Shown in pieces: positions 19,466 through 29,000 of a stretch of DNA of 64,000 nucleotides (position 1 is the stretch's first letter; each line of letters begins with the position of its first letter). Under the pieces are notes generated by a model, which saw nothing but the letters and a program-made list of their open reading frames with translations, was not told the origin of the DNA and did not search any database. Location: contig QXJR01000013.1 in assembly GCA_020975725.1 (NCBI GenBank), positions 372,001 to 436,000 on the forward strand, given 5' to 3'. The translations under genes and the position numbers were made by a program. Source of the stretch: Picocystis sp. L7. Lineage: Eukaryota; Chlorophyta; Picocystophyceae; Picocystales; Picocystaceae.

Positions 19466-21238
19466 TCACGCGCTCTGTCTCGGCAGAGATGGCCCGGCCA
19501 CGGCGATCTGGTCCACCACCTTCATGTCCAGGTGCGCGGCTTTCCCGGGCGAGGGAGCTGTGTACTTCTGAAAGTTTTCGATGAAGAGCCGGGCCAAGTA
19601 TTCCTGCTCCTTGTGGTATTCCTCGAGGTCCGGCCAATTGCGGGCGGGGTTCAACTCCCGGGAGGGCACGCCGGAACAGGAAACGGGGACCTGAAGATTG
19701 AATACCGGAAGGGTTTCGTACTCTGCCTCCAGGAGCTCTCCGTCGTGTATGGCGTCGATGATCGCGCGGGTGTGGGACAACGGCATGCGGTGTCCGACGC
19801 CATAGGCACCCCCGGTCCACCCTGTGTTCACGAGCCAGGCGGTGGTGCCGTGCTGCGCCATCTTCTCTGCCAGTAACGCTGCATACTTTGTTGGATGCCA
19901 GACGAGAAAAGCGCTACCGAAGCACGCGCTGAAGGTGGCTTGCGGTTCTGAAACCCCGACTTCCGTCCCCGCCACCTTGGCGCTGTACCCAGAGACAAAG
20001 TGGTACATAGCCTGCTCCTTCGTCAGCTTCGCCACGGGGGGGAGCACTCCAAAGGCATCACAGCAGAGCATGATGATGTGCTTCGGATGAGAGGAGCGGC
20101 ACGGGATGACGGCGTCCTGCACGAAATCAATGGGATAGGACGCCCTGGTGTTGTCGGTGATGGAGTTATCGTCAAAGTTCACTTCCCTGGTGATGGGATC
20201 CAGCACGACGTTTTCCAGCACTGCACTGTATTTCAGTGCGTCGTAAATCTGAGGTTCTCGCTCCTTGCTCAGGTTGATGCATTTAGCGTAGCACCCTCCT
20301 TCAATGTTCGAGATCCCTTGATCCCCCCAAATGTGCTCGTCGTCGCCAACCAGGGGCCTGTGCTCGTCCGCGGACAAAGTCGTTTTGCCGGTGCCAGACA
20401 GACCGAAGAACAGCGTGGTGTCGCCGTCTTGACCAACGTTGCAACCGCTGTGCAGCGATACGCGGCCATGTTTCGGTGCCAAATAATTCATGAACGTGAA
20501 TACACCCTTCTTCATCTCCCCCGCGTATTCCGTGCCGAGGACAACCATCTCGCCTCGGCTGAGATGCAGGCAGACGGCGGTGCCCGAGGTCATGTCGCCG
20601 ACCGGATCGGCACTGCACTGTCCCGCGTTGTAGATGACGAGGTCTGGATCCTTGAAGTCGGCCAGCTCTTCCCGGGTGGGCCGTATCAACATGTTGTGCA
20701 TGAACAGGGCATGGTACGGCCTCGTGCAGACGATGCGCACTTTGATCCTCTCTTCCTTGTTCCAGTCTGCGAATGCATCCACCACAAACAGCTGATCCTT
20801 GCTTGACAGGAACTCCATGGCCACATTTCTCTGATGCATGTATTCATCCTCGGATATGGGTGCATTGGGCGAGGACTCTCCCCACCACACCGATCCTTCG
20901 GTCTTGGGCTCCTTCACCACCCTCTTGTCCTTGGGAGAGCGACCCGTTTTTTTGCCGGATCTCGTGGCCAATGCGCCTCGAGAATCCAGGTGTGTGGACC
21001 CTGCTTCCAGGGCCAGTGCATATTCGATGAGTTCGGAAGGGCACGCGTTCCGAATCACTTGGACGCGTTCCGGTGGCCAGTTCAGCATTTTCTCCGGCTT
21101 GACTTCAAGCGTCGATGCTTGTGCTTTGACGTGTCTTTCCCATCCTTGACTGCTCGGGACAGGCGACCATCCCTTTTGCCCGATGTGTCGGTTTCGAGAC
21201 GCGGCACGCGTGTGTGCTGATCCAGCAGCGATGGCCAT
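19466..21238 (-). CDS. pckA: ATP-dependent phosphoenolpyruvate carboxykinase
   Basis: The protein has 590 residues from ATG 21238 in one exon. The enzyme converts oxaloacetate and ATP to phosphoenolpyruvate, CO2 and ADP, in gluconeogenesis or a decarboxylation step of carbon concentration. Family motifs are TGRSPKDK near residue 98, GTEYAGEMKKG near 235 and the P-loop GLSGTGKTTLSADEHR at 279. The metal site WGDQGISNIEGGCYAKC starts near 304, and WLVNTGWTGGAYGVGHRM is also present. The P-loop and overall length mark the ATP-dependent type, not the GTP type. Residues 1-45 lack homology to the enzyme and are basic and serine-containing, so an organelle-targeting or regulatory extension is possible. 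Confidence 0.96.
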   Translation of the reverse strand: MAIAAGSAHTRAASRNRHIGQKGWSPVPSSQGWERHVKAQASTLEVKPEKMLNWPPERVQVIRNACPSELIEYALALEAGSTHLDSRGALATRSGKKTGRSPKDKRVVKEPKTEGSVWWGESSPNAPISEDEYMHQRNVAMEFLSSKDQLFVVDAFADWNKEERIKVRIVCTRPYHALFMHNMLIRPTREELADFKDPDLVIYNAGQCSADPVGDMTSGTAVCLHLSRGEMVVLGTEYAGEMKKGVFTFMNYLAPKHGRVSLHSGCNVGQDGDTTLFFGLSGTGKTTLSADEHRPLVGDDEHIWGDQGISNIEGGCYAKCINLSKEREPQIYDALKYSAVLENVVLDPITREVNFDDNSITDNTRASYPIDFVQDAVIPCRSSHPKHIIMLCCDAFGVLPPVAKLTKEQAMYHFVSGYSAKVAGTEVGVSEPQATFSACFGSAFLVWHPTKYAALLAEKMAQHGTTAWLVNTGWTGGAYGVGHRMPLSHTRAIIDAIHDGELLEAEYETLPVFNLQVPVSCSGVPSRELNPARNWPDLEEYHKEQEYLARLFIENFQKYTAPSPGKAAHLDMKVVDQIAVAGPSLPRQSA

Positions 21239-22053
21239 CCTCCTCGTGGCTCAAGTATGCGTGGTTTGGATCCACCTGTTCTGTCCTCCCGCACCTTGTT
21301 GATGTGAAGGAGACTCGTCGTATCCGTTCCCACTCTCTTCCCCGATCCGTTCTTCGTTCCTTTCTGCGTGTGGCGCGTGCGCGTGGGTCGTCTCTTCGAC
21401 CTGGGCGATTGTGACGTTTACGTGTCGTACGTGTCGAAACCCACTGGGGACGGACGAAGGGAGGGGGGGGGTGACGTGTACTCCCATCCACCGGGGATCC
21501 AAACCCGATGGAAAGGAACGTGCGAACCCGACCCCAGTCATCCCATCCCGATCAAACACCACCACATGACCCACGACAGACCCGATGCCAGGAGGGAACG
21601 GATGGATCCGGGGAACCTCCACGTAAGCAGATGACTCATCCAGGGATCGGAAAGACCGCTGGAAGGGAAGGTCCCGATACGGTCCACGACGATTCGAGGG
21701 AGAAGGGGGGGCGACACACGGAGATCGAACAACGCAAGCGATTCCGTCGGTGGAGCGGTCTTCCACCGCCGGTCTCACGCCTACAAGTCGAAGGTGAATG
21801 CCAAGGCTACATGCTAAAGACAATCCGATGACGAAAGAAGGGGTAGGGTTCAACAAAGCTTGAAATGTACCCACGATGAACGGGGACCATTGCGATGGAT
21901 ATGTAGAACGGTGCAAAGCTATCGCTAAAATGCACAACAAATATGCAAACGCGCGCAAAATAAATCCAAATTGATTGCCTTCGTGCGATTCCTTGTGGGA
22001 CATCCGCATCGAAGCTCAAGCAACTACATATGCTTCCATTGAGATGGATATCA
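21239..22053. other. Upstream region of the PEPCK gene, border of the repeat island
   Basis: About 800 bp. Positions 21240-21780 show the GC-rich skew usual upstream of genes here. After about 21830 the sequence becomes AT-rich and merges into the repeat island. No gene supported. Confidence 0.4.
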
Positions 22054-23048
22054 CTTGTTAGGAACCACCCCCCCCCCCCTTGATTCCTCACCCATTGAAC
22101 CCCTTCAATGGATGGTTCACCCTCGATGGGGAGGAGTACTGAACTCCTCCGCCACACACCTTGCAATCAAGTCGATCTTGACCTCGAAGGTGGAGCCGTC
22201 TCCCAAGCGCCTCCTCGACCTCCGAGGCAACTTCCTCCGCACCGGCGGAGTTCAAGAGCAAGGAGATTCGCTGACAACATCACTCTTGTCAAGTCGCAAA
22301 ACTTGTCCATGCTTTCCCACGAACATGGAAGGACATCAACCTTCTATAGAGTCCAAAGTTTAAGCATAGACCTATGTAAACCCATGGCCTGCACGTACGG
22401 CATCCCCCCCCCTTTCTTTTGTGGCCAAATTTGACCTAAGTAGATAACCGCGTTAGCCCCCACGTACCGCTACATGAAAAGTTTCATCCGGTTGAAGGGA
22501 GGGGGGGTGACTCGTGGGAAACGGGCTCCCCTTTTCGACCTACCGGCCGACGGAAGCACCAAGTACAAACACTTGTGAGGGTTCGGTACAAGGAACAAGG
22601 GTACAACGCCCTCTCAAAGGGAGGACCGGCATGAACGTGATGTCATGGTCAGCTTGCGTTCACGCGTCCTTAGCCACGAAGAAGAAAGGGTTTGGAAAAG
22701 ACGCAGGAAAGGGGAAGAAGAAAGAGGAGTGGAAACGAGAAAGGGGCGATGTAAGGCACCGTCACGGTGGTTTGCACATCGCGAATGGATGTGCAACCCT
22801 CCGAAGCAACGAAGCGGCTCTGTTAGGAGCGAATCTCCTTGCTCTTGAACTCCGCCGGTGCGGAGGAAGTTGCCTCGGAGGTCGAGGAGGCGCTTGGGAG
22901 ACGGCTCCACCTTCGAGGTCAAGATCGACTTGATTGCAAGGTGTGTGGCGGAGGAGTTGAGTACTCCTCCCCATCGAGGGTGAACCATCCATTGAAGGGG
23001 TTCAATGGATGAGGAATCAAGGGGGGGGGGGGGCTGGTTCCTAACAAG
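22054..23048. repeat. Fold-back element: two inverted arms of about 220 bp
   Basis: The left arm (22054-22272) and right arm (22828-23048) are reverse complements with only a few differences. They start CTTGTTAGGAACCA and end TGGTTCCTAACAAG, with a run of 12-13 C or G next to each end. The 555-bp centre (22273-22827) has further C and G runs and a lysine-rich frame (22514-22933) without a domain. No target duplication is obvious, and no transposase is present. It looks like a non-autonomous fold-back element or a local inverted duplication. The arms could form a very long hairpin. Confidence 0.75.
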
Positions 23049-24681
23049 CTCCTGCCCGTACCTTGAACGTACGGGAGCTATGAAGTGGGAGGACGCATCA
23101 GTAAACAAAACGGGGAGAAGGGTAAGGTAGTGGAAATGACGTGGAACAACAAGGATACATTAATTCAGTGAGTTACGAGTGATAGTTCTTGCTTGAGTGA
23201 CCATTGTCAAACACTGTGATAAAGTTGGTCGGTGTGTAGATCTCTTGGCAACGAGTGTGGTCATTTGTTGTGGACAAATGTACAGTCTTCTTCTCGCCAA
23301 GGTGACTGATGGCGCACGTGAGAAGTTGGAGGTGGGGGGAACGGTAGTCCAACTGCAAGATGTGTATTTCATGATTCCGGGAGGGGTCTTACATAGCCCC
23401 TCACAAGTGGGAGTTCTTTAGCCGTATCCGCTAAAAGGTTCTGCCTAACAAAATCTTTCGGCGATTCGGGTGATCAGTTTGACGGTTAGTAACCAATCCT
23501 CGAGTAGCACCTGTGTTGTCGGTGTGTTCTTGACCGTACGATCCTTTCGAGGGACACCCTCGGGTTCAGGGTGTCCTGGATCCTGTCCCAGTCCCCATCC
23601 TTGCTCGGACTGATAGAGGACTGCTCCTTACTCAAGCATCGAAAATCCCTTCTGATTGATCGGGGGGGAACGGCCGTGTCGAGTTTTGCTCAGTTAATTT
23701 GGCTAGCTTTAGGTGAGATGAGTCCCTTAGTATGTCCTAGTGCCTGTTAGTGGGGTAGATGGTCCCACTGCAGATTCTTGCTCCCGCGCCCCTTGGTGTG
23801 GTTTGCCTGATCTTGCCCCGAATCAACCGATCAATTACATGGTACCTTGCTTCTATTTATAGGGTAGTGGTAACGTTGTGGTAGTTGCATCTTCCCCACA
23901 TGTGCAAGACCATCCTACTAGTCTCTACATAGTAAGTCTCTCTACTTCCGGGGGACGTTTGTCTTCTAGAAGAATCTTTGCCCCGATCTTCTTGTCTTCC
24001 GCCCCTTACGTGAGTTTGAAGGGGCTTCTTAGGTTGAATACTTCCGCTTCTTGTTTATTGTCCGTGGTTGTAAACCCACCATATTTAAAAAGGTCGCCCC
24101 CCCCCCCCCCCCCCCCCCAACTACTCCTTATGATGAAGTACCCACACAAAGCATGTCTAACCGAGTCCCGAGCCCGATCATGGGCAGACCAGGACTGAAG
24201 TAGGGTTTTCTTACTGAAAGGAGCTTGGGTCTTTGAGCTCCTTTTAGAACCGGGTCTTCTAACGTGACCTGCCTAGAGGCACCTCTTCTTATGGGACCAT
24301 ACAATCCCTAGGCATCAAAGAAAAGTCTAACTCTTGAATGCCATCGATCGAAACTCGTTTTTAATGAGCACAAGCCTAGAGTAAAGACAAAATAAAATAC
24401 ATTTCACCGTTCAAAATCGATTCACGGTTTTTCGACGACGCTTTTATCCGTGGCAACTTAGCGATTAAGAATAAGAATTGTACTATGAACGCGTGAGAAT
24501 AAACATTCATGATGGTGCATGAAAAGTAATCATGAAACGATGGCAAGGCATGTGTTGTCCAGTGTTCACGAAAATACATCATGTGAAGTCCATAGTCCAT
24601 CAACGCATTATTTGCTTTTAATACTTCTAGAAAAAGCCCCCATGTGCCGAGCAATGTCAACACGTGGTAAACTATTTCTTT
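23049..24681. other. Repeat-island spacer, no supported gene
   Basis: About 1.6 kb, AT-richer than the gene blocks. A frame at 23197-23421 faintly resembles the region after the protease of copia-type polyproteins (GGTVVQLQDVYF) and could be an old remnant; support is weak. It contains a 22-base C run. The remaining frames are short. Confidence 0.3.
24097..24118 (+). repeat. Poly-C tract of 22 bases
   Basis: An uninterrupted C run. Its length may be an estimate, since such runs are prone to sequencing error. Confidence 0.8.
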
Positions 24682-25220
24682 GAGCAGCACCTTTAGAAGC
24701 GTTTGCATCCGAACATTGTGTTTCCCACGAGTGGAAGAGAAAGGAAGCCGACATTGCGGCAAGAAGGTATCCGAGCCTCGATCATCAACGCGATGTCTCT
24801 CGTGAGGAAGGGGAGCCTTCCATCGTTCGTCGGAGGAAGAATGCGACGGGAAGAGACCAGAGTCGTTTCGATCCATAGCAACTCGATCGGGACGGAAAAA
24901 GCACATGTGGGGAGACAATGCACACCACGTTGTCCGAATGGTTACTATCTATGCAAGAGAAAAGAACCCTGCCAAAGCGGTTTCTTGGCACAACAGCCCA
25001 AGAGAGGTTCCATCAGCTTCCATGAGCGGCTCAAGGTCACATGAGCCCGCGCTCCCCATCGTAAGGTCAAACGATCAACATGCGCGTGACATGTTCTTGT
25101 CAGGTTGAGCGCTCACCTATCGACGCCTCCCTCGATGACTCAGACAACGTTCAACTATGCATCCCGTTGCCCAAAACAGGTCTCGCGATCTAGTTGCCTC
25201 CAACTGACGAAGCAGATAGT
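24682..25220 (+). repeat. Inverted duplication, left arm, outer part
   Basis: This is the first 539 bp of the left arm. It matches the reverse complement of 45156-45694 almost perfectly. The arm is then interrupted by the gypsy element and resumes at 33059. Small open frames inside it are conserved between arms only because the DNA is, and none has a recognisable domain. Confidence 0.93.
25216..25220 (+). repeat. Target-site duplication ATAGT of the gypsy element, left copy
   Basis: ATAGT directly flanks the left LTR and recurs at 33054-33058. The uninterrupted site occurs once in the other arm as ACTAT at 45156-45160. Confidence 0.92.
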
Positions 25221-25975
25221 ATTGCACAGCGTCCGTGGAGACACTGCCAATTCACACACGTTTGGGCCTCAAGGCGGCCAAGATGCCAAGGGAAGAGGAT
25301 GGAAATGCCTTGAAGGGCGCGTTTGTGGAGCGTCAGCCGTGTGGGACGGCTCCTGCTGACTTGTGCGAGTCTTGGCGGTGTTGAGAAGCCGCAGCAAGCT
25401 CGTGGTTGGTGGAGGCACGCACTTGAGAAGTCGTCAAGGCAAAAGTCTATTTTCAAGTCAAGTGAGGGGGGCCTCTAGTAGGCCCTCAAACCAGCAGCGG
25501 TTCAGGGTGGTACCCTTATCTCCATGGGGCGCCTGGTGGTCACGTGGCCCTGTCGCCCTCATCGGACGGTTGCACGACAGGCAAGCACGTGACCCAGATC
25601 CCCAGGGTGCTTCCCCACCCTTCGATCGACCTCGGGAGATTCGGGGGGATCCGGTCCCCCCTTCTGCCCGAGTCTCCTAGGGTTGCCCCGAACTGAGCCT
25701 GGGCTTCATCGGGTTCGCCCTGGGTCTATTCGGACGGCTGGTATTGGGGAGATCCCTCGTACCCTCGGACCGGGGTACCAAGGGCTTCCCATCCCCCGCC
25801 TTCCCAGGTCCTGAGTCGCACTCGTCCAGTTGGGGAGGGGTTACCCGTCCTGTACCTGACTTGATATCCAGCGATTCACAGCAAGCTCCAAGCTCGCTTA
25901 TCTAAGCTACTGCTTGACAAGGATCTTTGTCAAGCACCGGGTCCCATCGTAGGGGGGATCCTGCCCTGTGCAACA
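25221..25975 (-). repeat. Gypsy element 3' LTR
   Basis: 755 bp. A short purine-rich tract (GGGAGAG) abuts its inner edge on the element's strand, as expected for a polypurine tract. Confidence 0.93.
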
Positions 25976-26002
25976 CTCTCCCGGTTCCCGGCGAATGCCG
26001 CA

Positions 26003-29000
26003 TCACAGTTGGAAGTCATATACGTATGCCACGGGGTCATAGACCATGGCTCGTACTTGCTCTCCCAGGTAGTAGTCAATCTTACCGTCAGTCCATATGA
26101 TTTTGTGTAGCCCGTCTTCAATGCTGTCAACCAAGCCTTGGAAGTAGGCTGGATCCGATCGATCGGGTGTATGAAAGAGTTCCTGAACCACTTGTCCTGC
26201 CAACTCGGTGGGTACGATAAATCTGGGGCGGCGCCGAGTCTGGAACGGCAATTTGGTGAAGGTCCAGGTGTTGACCATGATGGGACTGGGTGATTGAAGA
26301 TAAGCTGTCTTCTTGTGTGTGAACACAGCATTGTAGTTGCTGGGGGTAATTCCTTGTTCAGGTATGCATCCATTGGCTTCCTCCAGTAGCAGAAACTCTT
26401 CAAGCAAGGCTGCAGTTTCGTCGATCCAAAAGAAGCGTTGCGATGAATCAGTCAGGGAGCTTTCGACCCAGTACCGCACCGGTTGTGTGGGAAAGGTTGC
26501 GTAGTCGCGCAGCAGAAAACGGCGGATGCGATACGTTGCAGAATTGGTCTGCATATCCAATGTATCCGGCAACGGTGCACGGGCAGGCTGTAGATGTTCA
26601 TCCATGGGGAACAAGGTGAGGTCTGAATCCACCCAAGGTTCAATGCGGTCAGCGTGAATGCGATCAGAAAACGCCGATCCAGGTGGTAAGTCCAACTGAT
26701 AAGCACCATTTTGCAGAACTTTCTTGATTGTGTATGGCCCCACATAGTATGGATCTAATTTGTGTTTGTCAGTAGGACCTTTGAGTCCATACTGCACTTT
26801 TACCTTGTCTCCCTGTCGGAAGGATTTTGTCCGTCGCTTCGCAGTGGCCGTTTGCATGCGACGAGCGCCGTGAACCAGTTCCTGTAGGACGGCTTCGTAG
26901 ACTCTGCGATGGCTGTCCAGCAGGTCTGATATGCGCGTATCGAAGCTGTCTACTGTAAGATCTGTAGCAGTAGCACCTGTAGTAGGAAGCTGCAAGTGCC
27001 AAGGTAGCCTGGATGAACATCCAAAAAGCAATGCAAAGGGAGAATGCTTGGTTACTGAATGCACGGAGTCATTATAAGCGTGCGCTGCTGCCTGAAGGTA
27101 TGCGTCCCATTGATGTTTATCAGTACAGGTTGTACGTAAAGTTTGGAGTAGCGTGCGATGCTGACGCTCGGCTCCTCCCTGTGACTGAGAGTGATAAGGG
27201 GTACCTGTAACGTGACGGATGTTCAATGCAGCGCAGAATGCTTTGAACAGCGCACGATAGGCAGGCCCATTGTCCGTATGGATGTGTACCGGTGTGTGAT
27301 ACCGATAAACCAGGTGATCCATCAGAAGCTGCGCTTGGCGATGTGCGCTCCAGGTTGAATGGATCGGCACATAAATCGCATACTTTGTAAATCGGTCGAC
27401 AACCGTCAGGACAGCATTATGACCCTGAGCTGTGAGCGGTAGATTCTCGACCATGTCCATTACTACCGTATGGAACGGGTATGGGTGAAATTGTAGTTCT
27501 GGACATAACGAAGAATGTCGTGAACGATTCCCAGGTTTTTGGAGCTGGCAAACAGGACACCGGGCGACAAAATGTTCAATGTGGGATTTCATGTTGTCCC
27601 ATGTAAAGTGACGAACAGCGTCAGCATGTGTACGTGTCACGCCAAAGTGTCGTGGGTCATGGATCATGTGCAGCAATTCCTGCCTCACAGAGTTATCTGC
27701 CGGTATAACCAATGACCATTGTTTGTTCTCTGTTGGGGCAAATAAGAGTGAGTCTTGGACCTTGTACCCTGCAGGTGGCTGTCGTAAGATGTCCTGGTAC
27801 GTGGAATCAGCTTGGGCAGCATGGCGAATACGCTCCAGGATGGAGGGCGAGTCAACTGAAGTAGAATGTAGTGAGGACTGCGTTGGCTGTGGAATTGTGA
27901 TAGACGCGATAGAGCCACACACAGTCCCAGCAGGACTGCGGCTAGCTAGCGGTCGAAGCGTCCGTGTGTGGTTCAGCCATTGAGACAGCATGTGAGCAAT
28001 CCATCCCACAGGGAAGGCGTTGCCGCACATACGTCGTCGACTGGTATCACTGACATTCTTTGCAGCAGTGTCACCAGTCTGCATGCCAACGAGACGTTCA
28101 CGTTCGCCGGTAGACAGCGGGCGTGGTTTCCCGTCGGTTCCGCGTACCCAGGTAGAGCGCAGTCGGTCGCTGTGGGACCGTGCGCTAGCCATCAGCGTTG
28201 GGCATTTGGTGCGGGGCTGATGTATTGCGTCCAGGGGTACTCGCGCCCCATCATCCAGGCAGTCTTGCCAAGTAACGGGAAGCGGGGCGAGGTCCAGCGC
28301 ATTTCCTTGTTGACTTGGGAAAGAAGTCCAGCACAATCGTGTGCGCGCTTGGGCACTGTAGTGGGACATGTCTTCCAGTATTGGCTCACCAAACCAATCG
28401 GTGATCTGTTCCAGATGAGGTTGTAGGTGAGCAGCAAAGGGGGTGCATTCCAGCACATAATCTGGATGCCCCAGCTTGTTGTGTAGTTGGGCCACGGCTG
28501 TAAAGAGTTCGCGCGTGTCGTACAGACCCAATGAAGGTTTTGATGCATTGGTGTTGGCCTTGGAGAAGGGCTGACACGGCACGCCAGCGACCATGAGATG
28601 CACTTGGGGCAGTTTTCTTCTGTGCACCAGAGTTGTGACGTCATTCCCGTAGCGGAAAATATCCTTCCTGGTAAACAGGCCGGGCCTGGAAAGGCGAACC
28701 TGGTGGAACACGCGGGATATTACGCTACGACAGTCCGGATCGGATTCAACTGCAATGTAATCCAGTACCACGTCGGATGTGGTAGGAATGATCAGCTCCA
28801 ATGCCCGCAGTGTGGTTCCCATGCCAGCACAGAGATCGAGGATACAAAGGGTGTTTGCATCCTTCACTTTTGCGGAGTGCCGTGACAAATAGTCCGGGCC
28901 GATGTTTTCTGATCCAGGCCTGTATTCAACCGTAAAGGGTGCAAAGTACGCAAGCTTTTCGATCCAGCGCATTTCTCGTGGCGATAGCTGTTCGGTAGCT

